A stretch of 64,000 bases of DNA, taken from the NCBI RefSeq assembly GCF_000802185.1, contig NZ_KN676113.1, positions 3,200,856 to 3,264,855 of the forward strand. The letters are read 5' to 3'. Positions 33,054 to 42,064 of this stretch are shown piece by piece. Source of the stretch: Belnapia sp. F-4-1 (GTDB lineage Bacteria > Pseudomonadota > Alphaproteobacteria > Acetobacterales > Acetobacteraceae). The translations under genes and the position numbers were made by a program. Each line of letters begins with the position of its first letter. Position 1 is the first letter of the stretch. Under the pieces are notes generated by a model that had not been told where the DNA came from, did not search any database, and worked only from the letters and a program-made list of their open reading frames with translations.

Positions 33054-33838
33054 GCGCGGATGGCGGTGGCGAGAATGGAGCCGCCGGCGGGAAAAGGGAG
33101 GCCGAGCCGCATCAGCCGGCGTTCCAGCACCGTCACCGCATGCAGGCTACGATCGAGCCAAGGCGGAAACGGGGCAACATCGGAGCCATGATGGGGCGCG
33201 CTGGCCAGGAGCTTGCGCTGGGCGGCCATCACCGGCAGCAGCAGCGCGTTCCAGTAGCGGGTGCGGATGGCAGTGAAGCCCGACGCTCCCAGCAGGCGCC
33301 GGACCCCGCCGGCGGTGAAGCGGCGGATGTTGCGGACCCGGAGGTCGTGGGCCGAGCGCAGCCAATCATAGGCCGGCAGGTTCAGCAGCAGCAGGCCGCC
33401 GGGGGCGAGGACGCGGGCCATCTCGCCCAGCGCCGCATCCGGCTCGACCGCGGCGTGGGAGAGCACGTCGAGGCTGGCGACGGCGCCGAAGCGGCCAGCG
33501 GCGAAGGGCATGGCGTTCACCGAACCGATGGCGACCGGCACGCCAGCCTTGGCCCGGGCGCGGGCGGCGGCGGCGGGGAAGTATTCGAGGCCGGTCGCCT
33601 TCAACCCGGGCCGGGCATCGCGCAGCCGGGCGAGGAAGCCGCCGGTTCCGCAGCCGGCATCGAGCAGGCCGCCCGGGCCGATCCGTACCGGCTGGAGCGC
33701 GGCGATGGCGTGGGCGTGCAGGGCGCGGTACCACCACATGCCCTGCTCGGCGGCATCCATCAGGTCGTATTCGGCGGGTTCCACACGGCGCTTCTGACGA
33801 CAAGGCACGGCGAAAACAAGGCGCAGCCGTGGCGGCAT
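33050..33838 (-). CDS. SAM-dependent methyltransferase (class I)
   Basis: A protein of 262 residues if the ATG at 33838 is used, or 244 from the GTG at 33784 (VEPAEYDLMDAAEQGMWWYR), which I find more like related proteins. The SAM motif I is GLLDAGCGTGGFLARL, followed by ATGLEYFPAAA and FAAGRFGAVASLDVLSHA. It is coupled to the GT2 gene (ATGA) and so may methylate a sugar or lipid in that pathway. The substrate is unknown. The gene is transcribed away from the EamA transporter, with a 177-base gap between. Confidence 0.8.
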   Translation of the reverse strand: MPPRLRLVFAVPCRQKRRVEPAEYDLMDAAEQGMWWYRALHAHAIAALQPVRIGPGGLLDAGCGTGGFLARLRDARPGLKATGLEYFPAAAARARAKAGVPVAIGSVNAMPFAAGRFGAVASLDVLSHAAVEPDAALGEMARVLAPGGLLLLNLPAYDWLRSAHDLRVRNIRRFTAGGVRRLLGASGFTAIRTRYWNALLLPVMAAQRKLLASAPHHGSDVAPFPPWLDRSLHAVTVLERRLMRLGLPFPAGGSILATAIRA

Positions 33839-34015
33839 TCCGTTCTGCCTTGCGAAGCATGCACCTTCGGTTATTCCAGGCAGGGGTAAGGCGCCACCTG
33901 TCCCTCTGCTGATCGCCCGCCCCCTCCGCCCCTTGGCCGCGCGGGGCGGCAAGGAGTTTGCCGTGTCGGAGCCTGCCTGCTGCCTGCCGTCCTCCAGACC
34001 CGGGAGGCCCGGCTG

Positions 34016-34969
34016 ATGCGCACCGCGGCCCTGCCGCTTGCGCCCAGCTTCCGCGCCGCGCCCACCGGCGAGGAGGCGATGCGCGGCCTCGCCATCGTGG
34101 GCCTCGGCTACGGGGTGGTTTCGCTGGCCGATGCAACGGTGAAATGGGTGATGCCGGAGATCGGGCCGGCCGCGGCGCTGATCTGGCGCGGCCTGATCGG
34201 GGCGCTGCTGGTCTTCCTGCTGGCGCGCGGGCGGGGGCTCATCCCGGTCAACCGGCGGCTGCTCGCGGTGCGGAGCCTGCTGCACTGCTGCGTCTCTATC
34301 ACCTGGTACTACTGCTGGGCCGCCGGCGTCTCCTTGGCCGACAGCTATGCGGTGGCGAGCGCCTCGCCCCTGCTGATGACGCTGCTGGCGATCCCGCTGC
34401 TCGGCGAGCGGGTTGGCTGGCGGCGCTGGACCAGCACCATGGTCGGCTTCGGCGGCGTCCTCTTCATGCTCCAGCCCGGGGGCGAGCTGTGGCGCATTGA
34501 GTCGCTCATCCTGCTGGTGGCGACGGCGGTGATGGCGCTGACCCGCATCTGGACGCGCATCCTGACGCGAACCGATGGGCCCTACGCCATCGCCTTCTGG
34601 CTGCTGCTGGCGCATGTGCCGGTTGGGCTGCTGGGACTGCCCTTTCCCTTCCTCTGGCCGGCAGCGGGCGGGCCGCCGCCGCTGCTGCCGAGCCTGCTCG
34701 GCGTGGCCGCGCTGGTTGCCTTCGGCCTCGCCAATGCGGTGGCGCAGATGCTCTTCGCCCGCGGCTTCGCCCTGGCGCCGATCCAGGCGATCGCACCCTT
34801 CGAATACACGCCGCTGCTCTGGGGCATCGGCCTCGGCTTCCTTATCTGGGGCGAGGTGCCGGCCTGGACGACGCTCGGCGGCGCCGCGGTGGTGATCGGG
34901 GCGGGGCTCTACAACGTCCACCGCGAGCGGGTGCGGCGGGCGGCCGAGCGCCGCACCGGGGCAGGCTGA
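34016..34969 (+). CDS. EamA/DMT-family transporter
   Basis: A 317-residue drug/metabolite transporter with about ten membrane helices in two EamA repeats (for example LAIVGLGYGVVSLADATVKW and SLLGVAALVAFGLANAVAQM; the second-half repeat ends APFEYTPLLWGIGLGFLIWGE). Start 34016 has GGAGG about 9 bases upstream; an internal ATG at 34079 is also possible. The stop overlaps the next EamA gene start by one base (TGATG), so the two are produced together. The substrate is unknown; a heterodimer is possible but not shown. Confidence 0.88.
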   Translation: MRTAALPLAPSFRAAPTGEEAMRGLAIVGLGYGVVSLADATVKWVMPEIGPAAALIWRGLIGALLVFLLARGRGLIPVNRRLLAVRSLLHCCVSITWYYCWAAGVSLADSYAVASASPLLMTLLAIPLLGERVGWRRWTSTMVGFGGVLFMLQPGGELWRIESLILLVATAVMALTRIWTRILTRTDGPYAIAFWLLLAHVPVGLLGLPFPFLWPAAGGPPPLLPSLLGVAALVAFGLANAVAQMLFARGFALAPIQAIAPFEYTPLLWGIGLGFLIWGEVPAWTTLGGAAVVIGAGLYNVHRERVRRAAERRTGAG

Positions 34970-35886
34970 TGGCCTTCCGCCACGACATCCGGCGGGGCGC
35001 GCTCTGCATGCTCGCCTCGCATGCCCTCTTCACCGCCATGAACGTGCTGGTGAAGGAGCTGGGCGGGCGCATCCCGGTCGTGGAGCTGATGGTCTTCCGC
35101 AGCGTCTTCGCCTTGCCGGTGCTGATGGTGATTTTGATGCGCTCCGGCCTCGGCCTCGGCAGCCTGCGGACGCGGCGCTTCGGCGGGCATGCGCTGCGGG
35201 CCGGGAGCGGCATCGCGGCGCAGTCCTGCGGCTTCTTCGCGCTGACCCTGCTGCCGCTCGCAGAGCAGACGGCGCTGGGCTACACCCAGCCGCTCTTCGT
35301 CACCATGCTGGCGATCCCCTTCCTCGGCGAGCGGGTCGGCATCCACCGCTGGTCCGCGGTGGGGATCGGCTTCTGCGGCGTGCTGGTGATCGCGGCGGCG
35401 CAGGGGGCGCTGGGCGGCGTCGCCGGCGCGCCGGTGATGGGCATCGCCACCGCCGTCGCGCAGGGGATGTTCTCGGCGCTGACCACGCTGCTGGTGCGGC
35501 AGCTCTCGGCGACCGAGAGCTCCACCACCATCACCCTCTGGCAGTCGCTGCTGATGGGCGGCTTCGCCCTGCTGCTGCTGCCCTTCTTCTGGGTGACGCC
35601 GACGCCGCTCGAACTCGGGCTGCTCATCCTGATGGGGCTGGTCGGCGGCGCGGCACAGTGGCTGCTGACCGAGGCCTGGGCCAGCGCGCAGGTCTCGGCG
35701 CTGGCGCCCTATTCCTATTCGGCGCTGCTCTGGTCGATGCTCTTCGGCTTCCTCGCCTTCGGCGACCTGCCGGGGCCGGCCATGCTGGCGGGGAGCGTGT
35801 TGATCGTCGCCGCCGGCTTGTACATCCTCCACCGGGAGCTGGTGCGCCGGAAAGCGGTGCCGGCCGCGGAGGAACCTAAGGCATGA
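34969..35886 (+). CDS. EamA/DMT-family transporter
   Basis: A 305-residue membrane protein with about ten helices and two EamA repeats (FGGHALRAGSGIAAQSCGFFA and ALAPYSYSALLWSMLFGFLA). It is related to the preceding transporter, from which it probably arose by duplication, although the two are well diverged. Its start overlaps the upstream stop (TGATG) and its stop overlaps the downstream hydrolase start (ATGA), giving a three-gene operon. Function: export of a small metabolite, unknown. Confidence 0.88.
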   Translation: MAFRHDIRRGALCMLASHALFTAMNVLVKELGGRIPVVELMVFRSVFALPVLMVILMRSGLGLGSLRTRRFGGHALRAGSGIAAQSCGFFALTLLPLAEQTALGYTQPLFVTMLAIPFLGERVGIHRWSAVGIGFCGVLVIAAAQGALGGVAGAPVMGIATAVAQGMFSALTTLLVRQLSATESSTTITLWQSLLMGGFALLLLPFFWVTPTPLELGLLILMGLVGGAAQWLLTEAWASAQVSALAPYSYSALLWSMLFGFLAFGDLPGPAMLAGSVLIVAAGLYILHRELVRRKAVPAAEEPKA

Positions 35887-36755
35887 GCATCCCCTTCCTG
35901 ACCAGCGACGGCCTGGCGCACGGCGCGGTCGAGCAGGTGGCGCCCGGCGTGCGGCGGCTGGTCTGCAACAACCCCTCCGCCTTCACCTTCCGCGGGACCA
36001 ACACCTACCTGATCGGCCAGGGCGAGGTGGCGGTGCTCGATCCCGGGCCGGAGGACGAGGCGCAGCTGGCCGCGATCCTGCGGGCGACGGAAGGGGAGAC
36101 AATCACCCGGGTGCTGGTCAGCCATACTCACCGGGACCATTCGCCCGGCGCGCGGCCGCTCGTGGCGCGGACCGGGGCGATGACCTTTGGCTTCGGCCCG
36201 CATGTGACGCCGCCCGAGGCAGGCGGGGAGGGGGGCGACCACGGCTTCCACCCGGATGTGCGCCTCGCGGATGACGAGGTGCTGGAGGGCAAGGGCTGGC
36301 GGCTGCGGGCGCTGCACACGCCGGGGCATTGCGCCAACCATCTCTGCTTCTCGCTGGAAGGGACGGGCATCCTGTTCAGCGCCGACCACGTGATGAGCTG
36401 GTCCACCAGCGTGGTCAGCCCGCCGGATGGCGACATGGCGGACTACATGCGGAGCCTCGAGCGGGTGATGGCGCGGGACGACCGGCTGCTGCTGCCGGGC
36501 CATGGAGCGCCGCTCACCGAACCGAAGCCCTTTCTCGCCGCGCTCAAGGCCCATCGGGAGGAGCGGGAGGCGAAGGTGCTGGCGGCGCTGCGGGCGGTGG
36601 GGCAAGCGACCCCGGCGGAGCTGGTGCCGCCGGTCTATGGGCCGCTCGATGCGCGGCTGGTGGGGCCTGCGGGGCGCAGCCTGCTTAGCCACCTCCTCAA
36701 GCTGGAGGGCGAGGGCCGGGCGGCGCGAGACGGGGAGCGATGGATGGCGGTCTAG
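35883..36755 (+). CDS. Metallo-beta-lactamase fold hydrolase
   Basis: A 290-residue MBL-fold protein with the zinc motif VSHTHRDHSPGA (HxHxDH) near residue 80, further metal ligands at LHTPGHCANHLCF and FSADHVMSWS, and LPGHGAPL. The C-terminus (ALRAVGQATPAELVPPVYGP, LLSHLLKLEGEGRAARDGER) looks like the winged-helix tail of the LACTB2-like branch, whose members can be nucleases or thioesterases. The gene overlaps the transporter by ATGA. The 185 bases after it are partly AT-rich (about 36840-36900) and contain no gene I can support. Confidence 0.87.
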   Translation: MSIPFLTSDGLAHGAVEQVAPGVRRLVCNNPSAFTFRGTNTYLIGQGEVAVLDPGPEDEAQLAAILRATEGETITRVLVSHTHRDHSPGARPLVARTGAMTFGFGPHVTPPEAGGEGGDHGFHPDVRLADDEVLEGKGWRLRALHTPGHCANHLCFSLEGTGILFSADHVMSWSTSVVSPPDGDMADYMRSLERVMARDDRLLLPGHGAPLTEPKPFLAALKAHREEREAKVLAALRAVGQATPAELVPPVYGPLDARLVGPAGRSLLSHLLKLEGEGRAARDGERWMAV

Positions 36756-36940
36756 GCCGGTCTATGCCCCGGGGCCCGTCCGGCCAGGCCGGGCTTCCGC
36801 CTCCGACGGCAACGGGACGCCTGGAGCAGCATCCGAGTCCCGGCAAAGTGACTGATTTATGAATAATGTGTGTCATTTTAATTAAGTCGGCATGCCATCT
36901 TGCGCGGCAGCAACAACGATGACTGCCGGATGCCGTGCTG

Positions 36941-37723
36941 ATGATGGAACGATTTGACCTTTGGGTGACGAAGTCTGTCAATGCTTATGCAGGCCAGTCC
37001 GTTGTCCTCGATCAATTCATCGGTCAGATCTGCTTCTACAACTCGGTCAAGATGCTGCCTATCGTGGCGGCCTTCTTCGCTCTTTGGTTGGGTGCGCAGA
37101 AGACGGGGCAGGGGCGGCGCCTGTTTCTTCAGGGCATCTTCGGCGGCTTCGCAGCGCTGGTCGCGTCGCGGCTGATTCAGAATCTGGGGCCCAACAGGCC
37201 CCGGCCGCTGTATGCCATCAGCGATTTCGTCGTGCCGATTGACCGGCCTGCCGATGTGCTCCGGGACTGGGGATCCTTCCCGAGCGACACGGCGGCACTT
37301 TCCTTCGCCCTGTCCTTCGCGCTGTGGCGGGCCGACCGGCGCCTCGGCGCGGCAGCCTTCGCCTGGTCGGCCGTCATCGTCTGCTTCCCGCGCCTCTATT
37401 GCGGGCTCCACTACATGAGCGACCTGCTCGCCGGCGCCATGATCGGGATCGTCGCCACCATCCTGGTGGGCCGGTGGCATCGATTGACGGATTTTGCCAT
37501 CCGCGTCACGGAGCGGGCAGAGCGTCGGCACGCCACGATCTTCGGCATCGCGCTGGTCATGCTCGCCTACCAGTTCACCACCATGTTCGAGGATGTGCGC
37601 GTCCTCGCACGGCGGGCGCAGTCCATGGTGACGATGGTCATCGAAGAGGAGGCCAGGCCGCCGCGGGCCGCGATCGGCAGCGAGAATGTCCTGGCCGATC
37701 AATCGCATCCGGGCCGGCCGTGA
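36941..37723 (+). CDS. PAP2-family phosphatase, membrane-bound
   Basis: A 260-residue PAP2-type protein with several helices (FYNSVKMLPIVAAFFALWLG, LFLQGIFGGFAALVASRLIQ, ATILVGRW). The family motif 3 is good (PRLYCGLHYMSD), but motif 2 reads FPSDTAALSF, where PSGH/PSDH is usual, so the His is missing; motif 1 (NLGPNRPRP) lacks its lead basic residue. Activity is therefore doubtful. Base composition in the first part is lower in GC than neighbours and the upstream region is AT-rich, which could mean acquisition. Start ATG 36941 is preferred to GTG 36935. Confidence 0.78.
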   Translation: MMERFDLWVTKSVNAYAGQSVVLDQFIGQICFYNSVKMLPIVAAFFALWLGAQKTGQGRRLFLQGIFGGFAALVASRLIQNLGPNRPRPLYAISDFVVPIDRPADVLRDWGSFPSDTAALSFALSFALWRADRRLGAAAFAWSAVIVCFPRLYCGLHYMSDLLAGAMIGIVATILVGRWHRLTDFAIRVTERAERRHATIFGIALVMLAYQFTTMFEDVRVLARRAQSMVTMVIEEEARPPRAAIGSENVLADQSHPGRP

Positions 37724-37744
37724 CGACCGCAGCGGGAGGCGGGT

Positions 37745-38419
37745 TCAACGCTCCGGCAGCCTGCTGTCCATCCCGCGGAAGCAGATCAGCTCCCGTGCTT
37801 CCCGCTCGGCGGGGCTGAGGGCGAGCCAGGCGACGAATTCCCGTAGCACCTTGCCGGTGATGCTGGCGATCTTGTGCCCCGCAGCCTCCTCGATGCCGAA
37901 GAAGCGCAGCTCCTCCAGCTCGCCGTTGCCGCGGAGCGCGCCATGGGCCGCCTCGGCCCTGGCGATGAGGAAGCGGGCGTTGAAACGGCGGAAGCGGTTG
38001 GGCGGCGTCACCGCGCGGCAGAGATAGTGGAGCGTGGGGAGGTCGGGCAGCAGCCGCCCGTCCTCCATCCGGCCGAGGACGAGGCCGGTTTCCTCATGCA
38101 GCTCGCGCGCGGCGGCGATTCCAATGGCCCGTGCGAGCGATGGCGGGGCCTGGCGCTCCAGGCAGGCGCGGGTGAAGGCGGGCAGGTCGCCAAGGGCCGG
38201 GGCACGGTGGTCGGCGCGGTCCACCCTGCCGCCGGGGAAGACCAGGACATTCGGCATGAAGCGGTGCGAGGCATGACGGAGGCCCATCAGCACCTCCACC
38301 CCTTGCGGCCCCTCGCGCCAGAGGATGAGGCTGGCGGCATGGCGCGGAGTGACGGAGCGGGCGCTGCGCTTCGCCTCCTCCACGCCACCGGGGTTGTCGG
38401 CAGTCGGGGCTTCAGTCAA
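37745..38419 (-). CDS. Nudix hydrolase with large insertion (NUDT19-like)
   Basis: A 224-residue Nudix protein. The box is split: FPGGRVDRADHRAP at its start and AARELHEETGLVLG about 40 residues later, as in NUDT19/RU2-type enzymes that act on CoA or related diphosphates. The N-terminus has TPRHAASLILWREGPQGVEV. The start overlaps the nitroreductase stop by 8 bases, giving a two-gene operon. Substrate is an inference. Confidence 0.85.
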   Translation of the reverse strand: MTEAPTADNPGGVEEAKRSARSVTPRHAASLILWREGPQGVEVLMGLRHASHRFMPNVLVFPGGRVDRADHRAPALGDLPAFTRACLERQAPPSLARAIGIAAARELHEETGLVLGRMEDGRLLPDLPTLHYLCRAVTPPNRFRRFNARFLIARAEAAHGALRGNGELEELRFFGIEEAAGHKIASITGKVLREFVAWLALSPAEREARELICFRGMDSRLPER

Positions 38420-39242
38420 GCGAGAGGCCTTGCAGCTTCAGCCATGTGCGGAGGCCGAAGCGTTCCGGGACGGAGAGTTGGCGGGCGGCATTCTCGCTCC
38501 AGCCGCAGCCCTCGGGCTTCGGGCCATGGATCTCCGGATAGCGCGGCCGGGCCGGCGGGCGGGCGGCGTCATAGGCGGGCAGCGCCGCCTCCAGCTCGCC
38601 GTCGTCATAGGTTTCGTGATGCACGACCAGCGCCTGCGGCAGGCGGGGGGACAGCCAGTTGCGGGGTCCTTCGGGCCAGCCGAGGGTCAGGCCGGCAACG
38701 GGGAAGACACCCTCCGGCAGGCCGCACATCGGCCCGATCTTCTCGACATGGTTGCGGACATAGGAGATGGGGCAGGCGCCGAGCCCAGCGGCCTCGGCGG
38801 CCATCACCGTGAAGCCGAGGGCGAGCGCCGCATCGGCCGTCGCATTGATGAAGGTGTCGACGTTGTCGTTGGCGTGGCGCCGGCCATGGAGCGCGGCGAC
38901 GCGGCGGCCCCGGCGGACATCGCCGCAGAAGAGCAGGAAGACGGGGGCCTGCTTGATCCAGTCCATGCCGCCGATCCAGTCGGCGATGCGGGCGATCTTT
39001 CCGGGCGTCCGGATCAGGATGACCGAGTATTGCTGCAGGTCGGACTTGCTCGGCGCAGACTGGGCGGCGGCGAGAACGGTGTGCAGCAGCGCTTCCGGCA
39101 CCGGCCCGGCGGCGTAGCGACGGGTGACGCGGCGATCGAGCAGGGCCGCGAGGGCAGGCGGGACCTCGTTCGGCGGGGTGAAGGGCAGCGGCGCTTCAGG
39201 TTTGAGGCCGTAGCGGCCGCGAATCAGGCTCTCGGGCGTCAC
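38412..39242 (-). CDS. Nitroreductase-family protein
   Basis: A 276-residue FMN-dependent nitroreductase. The start of the fold is RRVTRRYAAGPVPEALLHTV, FMN contacts are in APSKSDLQQYSVILIR, and a later AGLGACPISYVRNH is typical. It should reduce nitro or quinone compounds with NAD(P)H. Substrate unknown. The gene is coupled to the Nudix gene. The 124 bases upstream hold the hairpin at 39309-39345. Confidence 0.9.
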   Translation of the reverse strand: MTPESLIRGRYGLKPEAPLPFTPPNEVPPALAALLDRRVTRRYAAGPVPEALLHTVLAAAQSAPSKSDLQQYSVILIRTPGKIARIADWIGGMDWIKQAPVFLLFCGDVRRGRRVAALHGRRHANDNVDTFINATADAALALGFTVMAAEAAGLGACPISYVRNHVEKIGPMCGLPEGVFPVAGLTLGWPEGPRNWLSPRLPQALVVHHETYDDGELEAALPAYDAARPPARPRYPEIHGPKPEGCGWSENAARQLSVPERFGLRTWLKLQGLSLD

Positions 39243-39308
39243 GGCCTCTCCTTGTCAGCGGATGGAGCCCTTTCATGGCTTTTCCACGGAAGGGTTAGCC
39301 GAAGCCTC

Positions 39309-39345
39309 CGGCGTCAGTCGGCCCCACCGAGGCCGCCTGACGCCG
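39309..39345 (-). terminator. Hairpin downstream of the SDR gene
   Basis: A long stem (CGGCGTCAG with CTGACGCCG, then CGGCC with GGCCG after one mismatch) located 22 bases beyond the stop of the minus-strand SDR gene. It lacks a T-tract; termination is inferred. Confidence 0.5.
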
Positions 39346-39366
39346 CGAAGCGGTGCTGTGGGGATG

Positions 39367-40278
39367 TTACAGCGGATCCCAGGAGAAGACCTCGCCCGAG
39401 CGCTCAAGCGGAACGAAGAAGCTCTTGAGCGCCGGCAGGGCGTGCTCGGCAAGGCTCTCCGGCGTCCAGCCATCGCCGCTGTGGATGCTGCGGATCGGAC
39501 GGTTCTGGCTGAACAGGAAGAGCTCGTTCATGCGCGGAGCGAAGATCTGCCCGTTGACCTCCTTAGCCGCGTCGGAGGCAAGGAAGACGGCGAGCGGCGC
39601 GTTCTTCTCCGGGCCCATGCGCATGATCTTCTCGACGCGCGCCTTCTGCTCCGGCGTCTCGGCCGGGATGGAGCTGGTCATGCGGCTCCAGGCGAAGGGG
39701 GCTAGGCAGTTGGAGCGGACGTTGTACCGCTTCATGTCGAGCGCGATCGACTTCGACAGCGCGACGATGCCGAGCTTCGCCGCCGAGTAGTTCGCCTGGC
39801 CGAAATTGCCGATCAGGCCGGAGGTCGAGGTGATGTGGACGAAGGCGCCCCTCTCCTGCTTGCGGAAATGCGTCGCCGCGTGGCGCGACATGTAGAAGGA
39901 GCCGTTGAGGTGGACGTCGATAACGGCGTTCCACTCCTCCGCCGACATGCGGTGGAAGATCTGGTCGCGCAGGATGCCGGCGTTGTTCACCACGATGTCG
40001 ATGCGGCCGAAATGGTCGAGCGCCGACTGGACGATCTTCCCGGCGCTCTCCCAGGAGGCGACGCTGTCGGTGTTGATCTCGGCCTGGCCACCCTTCTGCT
40101 CGATGATCTGCTTGGTCTGCTGCGCCGGGGTGGCGGACTGGCCCTCGCCGGTCAGGCTGGCGCCGATGTCGTTGATGATGACCTTGGCCCCGGCCTCGGC
40201 CATTTGCAGCGCGATCTCCCGGCCGACGCCGCCGCCCGAGCCGGTGACGACCGCAACCTTACCATCCAGCATGCCCAT
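39367..40278 (-). CDS. SDR family oxidoreductase (hydroxyacyl-CoA dehydrogenase-like)
   Basis: A 303-residue SDR. The cofactor motif VVTGSGGGVGREIALQMA is at residues 10-27, DSVASWESAGKIVQ and VVNNAGILRD follow, and the active-site YSAAK is in GQANYSAAKLGIVALS with Ser in ITSTSGL. The 30-odd residue insert after the cofactor motif (SLTGEGQSATPAQQTKQIIE) is typical of the larger hydroxyacyl-CoA type found with peroxisomal-like MaoC partners. Start 40278 has AGAGGGA upstream. It follows a P450 gene (68-base gap), suggesting possible co-regulation. Confidence 0.87.
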   Translation of the reverse strand: MGMLDGKVAVVTGSGGGVGREIALQMAEAGAKVIINDIGASLTGEGQSATPAQQTKQIIEQKGGQAEINTDSVASWESAGKIVQSALDHFGRIDIVVNNAGILRDQIFHRMSAEEWNAVIDVHLNGSFYMSRHAATHFRKQERGAFVHITSTSGLIGNFGQANYSAAKLGIVALSKSIALDMKRYNVRSNCLAPFAWSRMTSSIPAETPEQKARVEKIMRMGPEKNAPLAVFLASDAAKEVNGQIFAPRMNELFLFSQNRPIRSIHSGDGWTPESLAEHALPALKSFFVPLERSGEVFSWDPL

Positions 40279-40346
40279 TTGGCGTTCCCTCTCCATAGGT
40301 GGCTATCTATTTCTAGACCCGTCCGGTCCCGGCGTGAAGCCGGGGG

Positions 40347-41582
40347 TCAGGCGGGAATCCTCACCGGCAGGCCGGCGATGCCGTGGATGAAGTTGGAGTA
40401 GATCCGCCGCGGCGGCCCCAGCACTTCGATCGCCGGGAAGCGGACGAGGATTTCCTCCCAGAGGATGCGGAGCTGGAGTTCCGCCAGGCGGTTGCCGACG
40501 CAGCGATGCACGCCGAAGCCGAAGGAAAGGTGCTGGCGTGCGCGCGGCCGGTCGATGAGGAAGCGGTCCGGCTGCTCGATCGCCGCTTCGTCCCGGTTGC
40601 CGGAAACATACCAGAGGGCGACCTTGTCCCCAGCGCGGATGGTGCGGCCGCCCAGCTCCACATCCCGCGTCGCGGTGCGCCGCATATGAATGACCGGCGT
40701 CACCCAGCGGATGATCTCGGAGACCATGTTCGGGATGAGGGCCGGGTTCTCGCGGAGCTTGCGGAACTCGGCCGGGTTCTGGTGCAGGGCGAGCAGGCCG
40801 CCGGTCATCGAGTTGCGCGTGGTGTCGTTGCCGCCGACGATGAGCAGGGCGAGGTTGCCCATGAACTCGCGGAGCGGCATGTCCCGCGTCGCCGGCCCCT
40901 GCGCCAGCATGGAGAGCAGGTCGAAGCGCGGCGGGCCGTCGCGCCGGGCGTTGAAGAGGGCGGCCATGGTCTCGGCCATGACCTTCAGCTCGGCGAAGCG
41001 CGCCTCCTCGGTCGGGACCAGCGGGTCGGGGGCGTTGACGTCGCAGATCGCCACGTCGGACCAGTAGGTGAGCTTGTGCCTCTCTTCGAAGGGGAAGTCG
41101 AAGAGCGTCGCCAGCATCATCGTCGTCAGCTCGATGGAGACCCGCTCGACCCAGTCGAATGGCTCGCCGCGCGGCAGGGCGTCGAGGACACGGCAGGTCC
41201 GCTCGCGGATCAGCACCTCCATGTTGGCGAGGTTGCCGGGGGCGACGATGGGCTGGACGACCTTCCGCTGCTCGTCATGCTTCGGCGGGTCCATGCGGAT
41301 GAAGCTGGGCCGGGCGAGGTCCTTCGGCTGGTCGATGAGCTGGATGCCGCCGGTCTCGGAGGAGAAGGCCGCATGGTCCACCTCAGCCGCCATGATGTCC
41401 TTGTAGCGGGTGACGGACCAGTAGGGGCCGAAGCGGCTCTCGGCGCAGAAATGCACCGGCTCCTCGCAGCGGAGGCGGGCGAAGAGCGGCCCCCAGGCCT
41501 CGTTCTGGTAGAGGGCGGGGTCGCTCGGGTTGAGGCGCGAGAGCGGCGTGCCGGCCGATAAGTCACGCGTGATGACGTTCAT
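40347..41582 (-). CDS. Cytochrome P450
   Basis: A 411-residue soluble bacterial P450 monooxygenase. The oxygen-binding helix has GGNDTTRNS, the K-helix ExxR is in SEIIRWVTP, and the heme-Cys loop is FGFGVHRCVGNRLAELQLR. The N-terminus has no membrane anchor. The substrate is unknown; co-orientation with the acyl-type SDR is compatible with lipid or sterol-like oxidation. No ferredoxin gene is next to it. The GC-rich 103 bases to the sufA stop hold no gene. Confidence 0.92.
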   Translation of the reverse strand: MNVITRDLSAGTPLSRLNPSDPALYQNEAWGPLFARLRCEEPVHFCAESRFGPYWSVTRYKDIMAAEVDHAAFSSETGGIQLIDQPKDLARPSFIRMDPPKHDEQRKVVQPIVAPGNLANMEVLIRERTCRVLDALPRGEPFDWVERVSIELTTMMLATLFDFPFEERHKLTYWSDVAICDVNAPDPLVPTEEARFAELKVMAETMAALFNARRDGPPRFDLLSMLAQGPATRDMPLREFMGNLALLIVGGNDTTRNSMTGGLLALHQNPAEFRKLRENPALIPNMVSEIIRWVTPVIHMRRTATRDVELGGRTIRAGDKVALWYVSGNRDEAAIEQPDRFLIDRPRARQHLSFGFGVHRCVGNRLAELQLRILWEEILVRFPAIEVLGPPRRIYSNFIHGIAGLPVRIPA

Positions 41583-41685
41583 GCTGAGGCCTCCCTGGTC
41601 AGGACCGTACCGTCCTTTCAGGGAAGCCTAGCGCAACGGGGTGGCGGGACGAGAAAAAACCAGCGGCTGCGGTGCGGGCGTGGCC

Positions 41686-42054
41686 TCAGACGTGGAAGCT
41701 CTCCCCGCAGCCGCACCGGCCCTTCTCGTTCGGGTTGGTGAAGGTGAAGCCGGCGGACATCGCCTTCTGCTCGTAATCCATGGTGGTGCCGATCAGGAAC
41801 AGGCTCGCCTTGCGGTCCACCAGCACCGTCACCTCCTTGTCGGTGACGCGCTCGTCCGTCGGCTCCGCCGCATCGACCCAGGACAGGTCGTAGGACAGGC
41901 CGGAGCAGCCCTTGGTCTTCACCCCGATGCGGAGCAGGCGCCCGGCCTCGCCGGCGGCATAGAGCGCGCGCAAGCGCTCGGCCGCAGCGTCGGTCAGTTG
42001 CATCAGCGGCGGCAGGGCGCGTCGGGGGCGCTTGGTTTCGGTCGTGATGCTCAT
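41686..42054 (-). CDS. sufA: A-type iron-sulfur carrier (HesB/IscA family)
   Basis: A 122-residue A-type carrier. The three conserved cysteines are present: GCSGLSYDLSW and the C-terminal GRCGCGESFHV. It receives clusters from the SufBCD scaffold and passes them to targets. It is the last gene of the suf operon, 10 bases after sufT. The Pro/Arg N-terminus (SITTETKRPRRALPP) is a small extension. Confidence 0.93.
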   Translation of the reverse strand: MSITTETKRPRRALPPLMQLTDAAAERLRALYAAGEAGRLLRIGVKTKGCSGLSYDLSWVDAAEPTDERVTDKEVTVLVDRKASLFLIGTTMDYEQKAMSAGFTFTNPNEKGRCGCGESFHV

Positions 42055-42064
42055 GGTGCCGCCC

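Noticed and set aside
36756-36940. Possible gene in the AT-rich gap before the PAP2 gene
   Set aside because: ORFs are short and without ribosome-binding sites; the region looks regulatory.
41640-41680. T-rich run after sufA on the minus strand as a rho-independent terminator
   Set aside because: A TTTTTT run is present, but no stable stem longer than four pairs precedes it.
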